Assembly: GCA_020073185.1 (NCBI GenBank)
Contig: JAIQFT010000032.1
Span: forward strand, 1 to 41,198
DNA length: 41,198 bases
Direction: 5' to 3'
DNA from: Terriglobia bacterium
GTDB taxonomy: Bacteria > Acidobacteriota > Terriglobia > Terriglobales > Acidobacteriaceae
Shown here: positions 30,923 to 38,417 of the stretch, piece by piece
How positions within the stretch are numbered: position 1 is the stretch's first letter
Layout of the letters: each line of letters begins with the position of its first letter
Translations under genes and position numbers: made by a program
The notes under the pieces: generated by a model
The model's database searches: none
The model's input: only the letters and a program-made list of their open reading frames with translations
Told to the model about the DNA's origin: nothing

Positions 30923-32290
30923 TTGAGCCTGTTCAACCCAATTCGCCGTCCCGACGAGCCGCCGGATCGCGCGACGCCGCTGGCGGGCCGCATGCGGCCG
31001 CGGTCGCTGGACGAATTCGTCGGCCAGGAGCACCTGCTCGCGGCGGGTAAGGCGCTGCGCTTGCAAATCGAACGCGACGATCCCGGCTCGATCATCTTCT
31101 GGGGGCCGCCGGGTGTCGGAAAAACCACGCTGGCGAAGATCATCGCGCGGGTCACGAAAGCGGAATTCATCGAATTTTCCGCGGTACTGTCCGGAATCAA
31201 AGAAATCAAGCAGGTGATGGCCGACGCGGAAAAGGCCCGCCAGTTCGGCACGCGCACCATCGTTTTCATCGACGAAATCCACCGCTTCAACAAGGCGCAG
31301 CAGGATGCATTCCTGCCCCATGTCGAAAAGGGCAATATCCGGCTGATCGGCGCCACCACGGAGAACCCGTCGTTCGAGATCATCGGGGCGCTGCTCTCGC
31401 GCTGCCGCGTGTACGTGCTCAACCCGCTCAGCGAGGAGCAGCTCGTCGTTCTGCTGCGGCGCGCACTGCAGGAGCGCGAGCGCGGGCTGGGCGAAATGAA
31501 CCTGCGCGCCGACGACACCGTCTTGCAGCGCATTGCGGCCTATTCCAGCGGCGACGCGCGCTCCGCTTACAACGTGCTGGAGGTGGCGGCCGGAATCGCG
31601 GGTGAAAACGGCGAGATCACCGATGCGTTGGTGCAAGACGCGCTGCAGAAGCGCGTGCTGCTCTACGACAAGACCGGCGAGGAGCACTACAACCTCATCT
31701 CGGCGCTCCACAAGTCGGTGCGCAACAGCGATCCCGACGCGGCACTCTACTGGCTCGGGCGCATGCTGGAAGCGGGCGAAGACCCGCTGTATGTCGCGCG
31801 GCGCGTGGTACGCATGGCGGTGGAGGACATCGGCCTGGCGGACCCGAACGCCCTCTCGCTGTGCATGGCCGCGCGCGACGCGGTGGACTTCATCGGCATG
31901 CCGGAAGGCAATCTCGCGCTGGCGGAGGCGGTGGTTTATCTCTCGATTGCGCCGAAATCGAACGCGCTCTATGCCGCGTACAGTTCGGTGCGGGAGGACG
32001 TGGAAAAGACCGCCGCCGAGCCGGTGCCACTGCACCTGCGCAACGCGCCGACTTCGTTGATGAAAAACCTCGGCTACGGCGCCGGCTACCAGTACGCGCA
32101 TGATCTGGCGCAGAAGGTCGCCGACATGCAGTGCCTGCCCGACAATCTGAAAAACCGCTCGTATTACTACCCGACGGCAGAAGGAATCGAGAAGCGCATC
32201 GGTGAACGGCTGGAGGAAATCAAGCGCCGGCGGGTGAGTGCGCAAAGGCAACCCGCAAAGGACGCGAAGCACGCAGAAGAAAAGGAATAG
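30923..32290 (+). CDS. rarA: Replication-associated recombination protein A (RarA/MgsA)
   Basis: An AAA+ ATPase acting at stalled replication forks. From TTG 30923 (L-S-L-F-N-P) the protein has 455 residues. The AAA+ core has L-A-G-R-M-R-P-R-S-L-D-E-F-V-G-Q, Walker A GPPGVGKTT (61-69), Walker B V-F-I-D-E-I-H-R-F-N-K (about 112-122), and G-A-T-T-E-N-P-S-F-E sensor 1. The MgsA C-terminal tetramerisation domain is present (Y-D-K-T-G-E-E-H-Y-N-L-I-S-A-L-H-K-S, Y-Y-P-T-A-E-G). The last about 15 residues (Q-P-A-K-D-A-K-H-A-E-E-K-E) are encoded by a CGCAAAGG-type repeat and look like a tail addition. Confidence 0.94.
   Translation: MSLFNPIRRPDEPPDRATPLAGRMRPRSLDEFVGQEHLLAAGKALRLQIERDDPGSIIFWGPPGVGKTTLAKIIARVTKAEFIEFSAVLSGIKEIKQVMADAEKARQFGTRTIVFIDEIHRFNKAQQDAFLPHVEKGNIRLIGATTENPSFEIIGALLSRCRVYVLNPLSEEQLVVLLRRALQERERGLGEMNLRADDTVLQRIAAYSSGDARSAYNVLEVAAGIAGENGEITDALVQDALQKRVLLYDKTGEEHYNLISALHKSVRNSDPDAALYWLGRMLEAGEDPLYVARRVVRMAVEDIGLADPNALSLCMAARDAVDFIGMPEGNLALAEAVVYLSIAPKSNALYAAYSSVREDVEKTAAEPVPLHLRNAPTSLMKNLGYGAGYQYAHDLAQKVADMQCLPDNLKNRSYYYPTAEGIEKRIGERLEEIKRRRVSAQRQPAKDAKHAEEKE
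32241..32279. repeat. CGCAAAGG/ACGCGAAG-type repeat forming the rarA C-terminus
   Basis: CGCAAAGG (32241-32248) and CGCAAAGG (32254-32261), then ACGCGAAGC and ACGCAGAAG (9-nt spacing). Encodes the Lys/Ala/Glu-rich end of RarA. Confidence 0.65.
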
Positions 32291-32299
32291 CTGAAGAGC

Positions 32300-32334
32300 A
32301 ACGCGGATTCATGTTCGTACATTCGATCCGCGTT
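32300..32334. terminator. Bidirectional hairpin between rarA and the CoA-binding gene
   Basis: AACGCGGAT (32300-32308) and ATCCGCGTT (32326-32334) are perfect 9-bp arms; an inner ATGT-TCGT-ACAT stem-loop continues the fold. It sits between convergent genes (rarA ends 32290, the next ends 32350). No T-tract follows on either strand, so termination would need to be non-canonical or Rho-assisted. Confidence 0.5.
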
Positions 32335-32349
32335 CCTCAGTGGCGAGAG

Positions 32350-32757
32350 CTACCGGAAGCGCGCGCGGTGTTCCTTCAGGATGCAGTGGTCCATGACCAC
32401 GAAAATGCCTGCGCGGCGCGCCTTTTGCGCTGCGGGCTCGTGAATCACGCCCTCCTGCATCCAGATCGCGGGAACGCCTAATTGGATCGCCTGGTCCACT
32501 ACCTCGGGCACAAATTCCGGCCGGCGAAAAATATTCACCAGGTCAATCTTCTCTTCGACGTCGAGCAGCGATGGGTACGAGGTTTCACCGAGCGCGTCGG
32601 CGATGGTGGGGTTCACGGGAATGATGTGGTAACCCTGGCTCCGCAGGTAGGCGGCGACGCCGTGGCTGGGGCGCAGCGGGCTGTTCGACAACCCGACAAC
32701 CGCAATGCTCCGGGCATGCTTGAGCAATTCCTCGATCGGATCGGCCTCAACAGGCAC
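32350..32757 (-). CDS. CoA-binding domain protein (YccU-like)
   Basis: A 135-residue protein from GTG 32757, supported by AGGAGG 6 nt upstream. It is a Rossmann-like CoA-binding domain: I-A-V-V-G-L-S-N-S-P-L-R-P-S-H-G-V-A-A-Y-L-R-S-Q-G-Y-H-I-I-P-V-N-P, then D-L-V-N-I-F-R-R-P-E-F-V-P and A-I-W-M-Q-E-G-V-I-H, ending V-V-M-D-H-C-I-L-K-E-H. Members of this family bind CoA or CoA disulfide; function is not known. It converges on rarA across the hairpin. Confidence 0.92.
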   Translation of the reverse strand: MPVEADPIEELLKHARSIAVVGLSNSPLRPSHGVAAYLRSQGYHIIPVNPTIADALGETSYPSLLDVEEKIDLVNIFRRPEFVPEVVDQAIQLGVPAIWMQEGVIHEPAAQKARRAGIFVVMDHCILKEHRARFR

Positions 32758-32841
32758 CGTGGCCCTCCTGGAGGTGTGCGCATGATGGTAGTAGATGCCG
32801 GCTCGCGGCCGCAAATTTGCCGGTCCGGCCGCGGCCTCCGC

Positions 32842-33939
32842 TCACCCTTTCTTTTCCGTCCTCTCCTTGTACAGCTTGTACGCGACCTTGCGCACCGTGT
32901 CGGAGACATTCTTGTTCATGGACAGGTTACGCAGGTCCATGTTGAGCAGGTTCTTGACGAGCGTAAGCTGCACGTCGAGCGGGGCGCGCGGGTTGTTCGC
33001 CAGCGCGCGCACCACCGCGTAGGCCTTCATGAACTTGCGCTTGCCGGCGATGCCACGCAGCACGCTCTCCTGCACGTTCTTCATGGAGGCGAACATCTCA
33101 ACCTCCTGATCGTTAACCTTGGGCGACTCCAGCACCGCCGACGACACCACCTTTGAGCCGTCGCGGATGAGGATGAAGCGCTCTTCTTTGTTGCCCCTCA
33201 TCGCGAGCTGTACGCGCTCGCCGACCGTGAGGCGCGAGATTTTCTGCAGCGGCGAAAAGCGCTCGATTTCTTTGCCCAGCTCCTTCTTCTTTGGAGGGGC
33301 CGCTGCCAGAGCTGCCGCGCTCGCAACCGGGGCGGCTTGCGCGGGCTCCCGCTCGGGCTCGTCTTCTCCGACGAGTTGGAAGCTCTTCCCTTCCTCGGCC
33401 GCGATCTCCTCCGCGTGCTCGGCGACATACTGGGCGACGAACTCGTCGTGCCCGCCTTCTTTGCCTTGTTCAGCCGGCGCGGACTCGATCTGTTCCAGCG
33501 CGGTTTTGATCTGCTGCATTTGCGAGGGCATCAGCACGGGATTGGAGTGGAGCGCGTGGAGCACGTTGCGCGAATCGCGGGCGCGCGCGCTCGCCAGCAG
33601 CAGTTGTACCGACTCGGCGGACTGTTCCTGCGCCATGTCCAGCAGCGCGGATTCCGGAACGGCCGGATTGTCGAGCAGCGCCAGCATCAGCCGCGGGCGC
33701 CGGTTGCGCAGGAAATAGTCGAGCACTTCCTTGGGACTGTTGGGATCGGAGCAGACGGAGCGGCACGCGGCCTCGTCCCAGCCTGCCAGGGTCATGCTGG
33801 CGTCCTCGCCGAAGACGTTGGTCGTGGTCAGGTAAACCAGGATCGCGATGGTCTCCGCAGGCGGCAGGGTGAGCGCTCCCTTCGACGCCGAGCGCATGAT
33901 GCTGGCCGGCACCGCCGATTGCTTGATCAAGTCGATCAT
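32842..33939 (-). CDS. Uncharacterised helical-repeat protein (HEAT-like/LRV-like), coupled to the HD hydrolase
   Basis: A 365-residue cytoplasmic protein from ATG 33939. Two helical-repeat blocks flank a disordered Glu/Ala/Pro-rich linker (about 160-220). The first has repeats such as SDPNSPKEVLDYFL, LLDNPAVPESALLDMA and LHSNPVLMPSQM; the second has G-N-K-E-E-R-F-I-L-I-R-D-G-S-K-V-V-S-S-A-V-L-E-S-P-K-V, L-A-N-N-P-R-A-P-L-D-V and M-N-K-N-V-S-D-T-V. From memory, the second block resembles uncharacterised deltaproteobacterial and acidobacterial proteins. No catalytic residues are seen. Its ATG overlaps the HD gene stop by ATGA, so a shared function or complex is likely; this is inference. Confidence 0.75.
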   Translation of the reverse strand: MIDLIKQSAVPASIMRSASKGALTLPPAETIAILVYLTTTNVFGEDASMTLAGWDEAACRSVCSDPNSPKEVLDYFLRNRRPRLMLALLDNPAVPESALLDMAQEQSAESVQLLLASARARDSRNVLHALHSNPVLMPSQMQQIKTALEQIESAPAEQGKEGGHDEFVAQYVAEHAEEIAAEEGKSFQLVGEDEPEREPAQAAPVASAAALAAAPPKKKELGKEIERFSPLQKISRLTVGERVQLAMRGNKEERFILIRDGSKVVSSAVLESPKVNDQEVEMFASMKNVQESVLRGIAGKRKFMKAYAVVRALANNPRAPLDVQLTLVKNLLNMDLRNLSMNKNVSDTVRKVAYKLYKERTEKKG

Positions 33940-34625
33940 CCGCGGCAAGGGTTCACTCCCCTGCCGCCGGCGCGGCGCTCCAGTTCGTCCACCACGCGCG
34001 ACAGTTCCTCCAGCAGGCGTTTGCGCCCGCGCGCGGCCGCATCCGCCGGATGATGGTCGCGCGCTTCGGCCGCGCCGAAGGCGTCCACCAGGGCGCGGTA
34101 ATACCACAGCGTGCCCTGCTTCTTGCCGCTGAAGCGGTCGAAGACCACGTCGCCGAGTTCGTAATGGTCGGACAAGATCGCGCGCGCGTTGTGCACCTTA
34201 TCCGCGGCCGTTACCAGGCGCACCTCCTGGTCCGCCTTATGCGCAACGTGCGCGATGTATTTCTCTTTGCGCTCGCACCACGGCGCCTTGCAGTCGGGAT
34301 CAATTTCGTGGGAATCGGTGCAGCCGTGCACGATGCGCGCCACTTTTGCGCCAAACAGCTTGCGAATCTCCTCCAGCCGCGGCTGCCCACCCTGGTCTTC
34401 GACGGCGTCGTGCAGAAGGGCGGCGATGGCCATCTCCTCGTCGCCGCCGGATTCCAGCACCAGCGAGGCAACCCCAAGCAGGTGACCGATGTAGGGAATA
34501 TCCTTGCCCTTGCGCGGCTGATCGCGGTGCAGGCGCGCGGCGTAGACCAGCGCGTCGTTGAACTTGTCGCTCAACGGACGTGTGAGGACGCGCTTCTTGT
34601 GCCTGTGGCTGTCGGGCATGGGCAT
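33936..34625 (-). CDS. HD-domain protein related to the (p)ppGpp hydrolase (MESH1/SpoT N-terminal type)
   Basis: A 229-residue protein whose first about 150 residues align in pattern with SpoT/MESH1 hydrolases: His33 in ARLHRDQPRKG, His48 in YIGHLLGVA, His72-Asp73 in ALLHDAVEDQGG with E76-D77, and a later Asp in T-A-A-D-K-V-H-N-A-R-A-I-L. These are the Mn2+ ligands and catalytic residues of (p)ppGpp hydrolysis. There is no synthetase, TGS or ACT domain, so it would be a hydrolase-only small alarmone enzyme. The C-terminal 75 residues are unlike MESH1. The gene is translationally coupled to the helical-repeat protein downstream. Confidence 0.8.
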   Translation of the reverse strand: MPMPDSHRHKKRVLTRPLSDKFNDALVYAARLHRDQPRKGKDIPYIGHLLGVASLVLESGGDEEMAIAALLHDAVEDQGGQPRLEEIRKLFGAKVARIVHGCTDSHEIDPDCKAPWCERKEKYIAHVAHKADQEVRLVTAADKVHNARAILSDHYELGDVVFDRFSGKKQGTLWYYRALVDAFGAAEARDHHPADAAARGRKRLLEELSRVVDELERRAGGRGVNPCRG

Positions 34626-34716
34626 CTTATCGTTGATTTTAGATTCGCGATTTTACCTTGTCCGGCTGGACCCTGTGTGGACTAGTTCCAACCGGTGACG
34701 GCTGGCCGCACGTAAC

Positions 34717-35334
34717 TCACAACTCGCACTTCCCGCCACCGCAAGTTTTTCCGCGCAGCGCCTGGACGCCTTCACGCCCAATGATGAGGACCATGATCAG
34801 CCCCGCGGCCGGATCGGCCCACCACCAGCGCAGCAAGGCGTTGAGCAAAAGTCCGCCAAGAAGAATGACCGACAAGTACGCACAGATATCCGTCTGCCGC
34901 GAATCGGCGCGCAGCGCTCCGCTGTTCAATTGCGACGCGACGCGGCGCTTGGCGCGCGCCAGGAAGGGCATGGCAATCAGCGAGGCGATCGCCACCGCGA
35001 CTCCGAACCAGCTCTTCTCCGGCGCCTCATGCTGTACCAGCGAACGGATCGCATCATAGGCGACATAGATGGCGAGCGCGATGAAGCTCGCTCCCACCAA
35101 CCGCAGCGCCCGCCTTTCTCGGCGCTCCCCTTCGTCACCCGCCCGCAGCCGCCACAACAGCACGCCGCCGGAGAAGCATTCGATGATGGAATCAAGCCCG
35201 AACCCGACCAGTGCGATGGAGCCGGCAACCAGGCCGGAAGCGATTGCCGCCACCGCTTCAAGCGAGTTCCAGGCGAGGGTCATGTACTCGAGACGCCGAC
35301 CACGAGATAGCGCGATAACAGATGCCGTAGACAT
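34717..35334 (-). CDS. Cation efflux-like (CDF/TMEM163-type) membrane protein
   Basis: A membrane protein of about 205 residues (ATG 35334; longer GTG/ATG options exist) with six hydrophobic segments. The pattern L-E-A-V-A-A-I-A-S-G, G-F-G-L-D-S-I-I-E-C-F-S-G-G-V-L-L-W-R-L and R-Q-T-D-I-C-A-Y-L-S-V-I-L-L is a reduced cation diffusion facilitator: D and E in the second helix and T-D in the fifth substitute for the HxxxD-type sites. The C-terminus C-G-G-G-K-C could bind a soft metal. The substrate is unknown (Zn, Cd or Co are typical). No regulator gene lies beside it. Confidence 0.8.
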   Translation of the reverse strand: MSTASVIALSRGRRLEYMTLAWNSLEAVAAIASGLVAGSIALVGFGLDSIIECFSGGVLLWRLRAGDEGERRERRALRLVGASFIALAIYVAYDAIRSLVQHEAPEKSWFGVAVAIASLIAMPFLARAKRRVASQLNSGALRADSRQTDICAYLSVILLGGLLLNALLRWWWADPAAGLIMVLIIGREGVQALRGKTCGGGKCEL

Positions 35335-35405
35335 TGGATTGGATGACTTGATGATTCGCCGATTCGCGTTAGACCGTCCAACCGCCAAATCGGCAAGTCC
35401 GCAAG
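35335..35405. repeat. Degenerate GATTGGA/AATCGGCA arms between prfB and the efflux gene
   Basis: GATTGGATGACTTGATGATT (about 35338-35357), GATTCG, and AAATCGGCAAGTCCGCAAGT on the other side form imperfect opposing arms like those at 36519-36618. Low-certainty member of the same group of intergenic repeats. Confidence 0.45.
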
Positions 35406-36516
35406 TTAGCTCTTTGCCTGCTGCTCCTGCCGCCGCATCAGCAAATACGCCCGGATGAACGGCTGCAAATCGCCGTCCAGCACGCGGTCCACGTCTCCCG
35501 CCTCCATGCGCGTGCGCAGGTCCTTGACCATGCGATACGGGGCCAGCACGTAGGAGCGGATTTGCGAGCCGAAATCGATGTCGAGCTTGGAGTCCTCGAT
35601 TTTCTTGCTTGCCGCGCGCTTCTTCTCCAGCTCGTATTCATAGAGGCGCGAGCGCAGCATGCTCATGGCGCGATCGCGGTTCTTGTGCTGCGAGCGCTCG
35701 TTCTGGCAGCTCACCACGATCCCGGTGGCCAGGTGCGTGATGCGCACCGCGGAATCGGTGGTGTTGACGTGCTGGCCGCCCTTGCCGCCGGAACGGTAGG
35801 TATCGACCCGCAAATCCTCCGGCTTAATGTCCACCTGGATGGACTCGTCGATCTCCGGCGAGACGAAGACGCTGGCAAACGAGGTGTGCCGGCGCTTGGC
35901 CTGGTCGAACGGCGACATGCGCACCAGCCGGTGCACCCCGATCTCGCTGGTCAGCAGACCATACGCGTACTCACCGTTGACCGTGAATGTGGCCGACTTG
36001 ATCCCCGCTTCTTCACCCGGCTGATAATCGTTGAGTATGGCTTGAAAGCCCTGGCGTTCCGCCCAGCGCATGTACATGCGCAGCAACATCTCCGCCCAGT
36101 CCTGCGATTCGGTTCCGCCCGCGCCCGGATGAATGGTGACAATCGCGTTGCGCGCGTCGTGGTCGCCCGAAAGCAGCGTCTCCGTCTCCAGCCTCTCCAC
36201 GCGCTCACGCAAGGAGGCGATCTCGCGCCGCAGGTCGGCGGACACGTCCTCGCCCTCGCGTCCCAGCTCGAAGTAGGCGTCAATGTCGCTGATGCGCCGG
36301 GCCATCTCGGCCTCGGTGGACAGCATGTCCTCCAGGCGCTTGCGCTCGCGCATTACGGTCTGTGATTTCTCGGGATTGGACCAGAGGTTCGGGTCGGAGG
36401 CTTCTTTTTCCACCCGCTGCATCTGCTCGCGCAGGCGGGGTGCGTCAAAGATACTCCCGCAGCTCGCGCACCTTGTCGCGCAACGGGAGGTATTCCTGTT
36501 CAAATTCTTCCTGCAT
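35406..36516 (-). CDS. prfB: Peptide chain release factor 2, with programmed +1 frameshift
   Basis: Recognises UGA and UAA stop codons. Translation starts at ATG 36516; 23 codons in frame 0 (ending R-E-L-R-E-Y-L) lead to CTT-TGA-C, where TGA is at 36447-36445. A +1 shift skips the T and continues D-A-P-R-L-R-E-Q, giving 369 residues. GGGAG upstream of CTT acts as the stimulating SD. The tripeptide SPF and the catalytic G-G-Q (in RSGGKGGQHVN) confirm RF2. Treating 36503 as the start would miss the first part and give a nonsense N-terminus. It lies downstream of lnt; an octamer hairpin stands in its leader. Confidence 0.97.
36445..36458 (-). promoter_or_regulatory. RF2 programmed frameshift site: GGGAG-TAT-CTT-TGA-C
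   Basis: The minus-strand sequence CGGGAGTATCTTTGAC places an SD-like GGGAG three nucleotides before CTT, then the in-frame TGA followed by C, the classic autoregulatory signal: low RF2 causes pausing at TGA and a +1 slip on CTT-T. Confidence 0.95.
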
Positions 36517-36518
36517 AA

Positions 36519-36618
36519 GATTTGCCGATTTAGCGATTTACCGATTTGCTGATTGGGTGATCCGCTGATGGAGCGGCGCGCTTTCCAATCACCAAATCAC
36601 CCAATCGGCAAATCACCC
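36519..36618. repeat. Six tandem octamers GATTTRCY with four opposing AATCACCC octamers before prfB
   Basis: Left: GATTTGCC, GATTTAGC, GATTTACC, GATTTGCT, GATTGGGT, GATCCGCT (36519-36566, exact 8-nt period). Right: AATCACCA, AATCACCC, AATCGGCA, AATCACCC (36587-36618). Positions 36543-36561 and 36596-36614 pair over 19 bp with one G-T. The array begins 2 bp after the prfB start codon region (ATG 36516-36514) and lies between lnt and prfB. Confidence 0.95.
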
Positions 36619-36628
36619 AACTCTCAGA

Positions 36629-38266
36629 TTACAGAATCGCGTTAGCTCGACCGGCGATTCTCACTACCAGAGCCGCTGCGGAAATTATGACACATCCCCA
36701 CACAAACCAGTTCCCGTGGCGGGTGTAGAACGTGGTGCCATCCACCAAGCTGTAGGGCACGTCAATCGCGGTGCGGACGTTCCGCGGCGCCTGCGCCACC
36801 ACGCGCCCGAAGGGATCTATGGAAACCGTGATGCCGGTGTCGGTGGCGCGCACCAGCCAACGATGGTTCTCAATGGCGCGCATCCGGGCCTGGTTCAGGT
36901 GCTGCACCGGCGCCGCGGTCTGGCCGAACCATGCGTCGTCGGAAATGTTGACGAAAACCTGGGCGCCGTTTTTCGCGAACTCGCGAATCTCCGCCGGGTA
37001 CACGGCTTCATAGCAGATGAACACGCCCATCCTGTGATTGCCCAGGGGCAGCGCCTGGCGCGACTCGCCCGGCAGGAAGTCTCCGACCTCGCGCGTCAGC
37101 TTGCCGGCAAAGCTGAGCACGCGTTGGAACGGCACGTATTCGCCGAACGGCACGAGGTGAATCTTGTCGTAGCGCGCGATCCACTTGCCGGTGGGTGCGA
37201 TGACCGCCGCCGAGTTGTAGAGTTGCGATGCCGCATGCGGGCCGTTTGGCGTGCCTAAGCTTCCCACCACCAGGGTGGCGTGCGCGTGCCGCGCCACCTC
37301 GCTTGCGGCGGCGCGGAATTCGGGATGGGTAACGAAGAACGGCGCCGGCGACTCCGGCCACACCACCAGATCGGGCGCGGGCTCGGTGGGACCGAGTTCC
37401 CCCGGACGCGGAACGCTCAGGTCGCTCAACGCGCGCAGCGTGTCGTGAAAGTACTGCGGTGTCCACTGGTCAGCGTTAAGGATGGGAATGTTCGCCTGCA
37501 CCAAGCGCGCCGTGCCGTCGGCGGCGAGCTTCGGTGGTTGTACCAGCTCGCCCGCTTGCAGCAGTCCGGCTACGACAATGGCCGCAATCAGCACCATTCT
37601 GCGCCGTTTTGGATCGACCAAGAACGCCGCCGCGAACGCCGTGTTCACCAGCACAATCTCGAACGAAAGGCCGTACACGCCGGTCGCGGTCGCGATGCGT
37701 GTCAGCGGAATGTTGTTCACCAGCACGGTGCCAAGCGGGTTCCAGGGAAAATCAAATGGGAAGCCGCGCACCATCTCCAGTGGCACCCAAACAAACGGGG
37801 CCAGGAACAGCGCCTTGTGCCGCAGCCGACCGCCGGCCAGGAACGCCATCACCAGCCCGAACACGCCCCAGATCAGGCCCAGCGCGAAACAGAACAGCAC
37901 CAGGACACCGAACGAGGTCAGGCCGTCCAGCCCGCCGTAGATGTGCATGACGTGGTAGATCCAATAGGTCGTGCCGAACGACCAGATCACGCCGCCGATG
38001 TAAGCCAGCAGGAATCCCTGCCCGACGCTGACCGGTTGCGCCTGTCCGCTCACGGGAGCGCGCCCGCGCAGGATTGCCAGCAGCAGCGGCGCCAGCGCAA
38101 TCCAACACAAAAAAGACAACGCCGGCAGTGGGTAAATCAGACTCTGCAAGACCCCCGAGACCACCGCTAACAGCCACGCGTTCCGGGTCAGGCGCAATCG
38201 CGCGCCCCCTTCGGGAGGCACAAGGCAAGGTTCGACCCGGCGCGTCTGTTCGCGGTGGTTGCGCAT
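36629..38266 (-). CDS. lnt: Apolipoprotein N-acyltransferase
   Basis: Transfers the third acyl chain to lipoproteins in the inner membrane. The 545-residue protein has an N-terminal multi-helix region (about 25-230) and a periplasmic nitrilase-like domain. The catalytic triad is Glu305 (LVVWPESPAPF), Lys368 (YDKIHLVPFGEYVPF) and Cys418 (VFICYEAVYP), with spacings close to E. coli 267/335/387. A last helix at about 520-540 returns to the membrane. The presence of Lnt fits the lipoproteins in this window (LptE, propeller lipoprotein). It is divergent from the nuclease-like gene; prfB lies downstream. Confidence 0.95.
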   Translation of the reverse strand: MRNHREQTRRVEPCLVPPEGGARLRLTRNAWLLAVVSGVLQSLIYPLPALSFLCWIALAPLLLAILRGRAPVSGQAQPVSVGQGFLLAYIGGVIWSFGTTYWIYHVMHIYGGLDGLTSFGVLVLFCFALGLIWGVFGLVMAFLAGGRLRHKALFLAPFVWVPLEMVRGFPFDFPWNPLGTVLVNNIPLTRIATATGVYGLSFEIVLVNTAFAAAFLVDPKRRRMVLIAAIVVAGLLQAGELVQPPKLAADGTARLVQANIPILNADQWTPQYFHDTLRALSDLSVPRPGELGPTEPAPDLVVWPESPAPFFVTHPEFRAAASEVARHAHATLVVGSLGTPNGPHAASQLYNSAAVIAPTGKWIARYDKIHLVPFGEYVPFQRVLSFAGKLTREVGDFLPGESRQALPLGNHRMGVFICYEAVYPAEIREFAKNGAQVFVNISDDAWFGQTAAPVQHLNQARMRAIENHRWLVRATDTGITVSIDPFGRVVAQAPRNVRTAIDVPYSLVDGTTFYTRHGNWFVWGCVIISAAALVVRIAGRANAIL

Positions 38267-38417
38267 TGCTCAGGCGATTCTATCGCGTTCAACTCATCGG
38301 GCTCTGCTACAGTATCGGGTTCCACCGCATTCAGTCCGCTTGACGCGACCGGGCAGGGCGGGGCTTCAGCCGCGCCGCCCGCTTGCTACCGGCTGCGAAA
38401 ATCTTGGAGAAACACTC
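38267..38417. other. 151-bp divergent region with a GGCTTCAGCC palindrome
   Basis: Holds GGGCGGGGCTTCAGCC followed by GCGCCGCCC (about 38361-38385), a long imperfect palindrome whose core GGCTTCAGCC matches GGCTGAAGCC at 4450-4459. It probably belongs to a dispersed palindrome family. No clear promoter was identified for either gene. Confidence 0.4.

Noticed and set aside
33940-34107. Arg/Gly-rich N-terminal extension of the helical-repeat protein
   Set aside because: It is an out-of-frame reading of the HD gene; ATG 33939 gives the ATGA overlap.
14520-36618. Tandem repeats as a CRISPR array
   Set aside because: Units are 7-8 nt with no spacers, and no cas genes are present.
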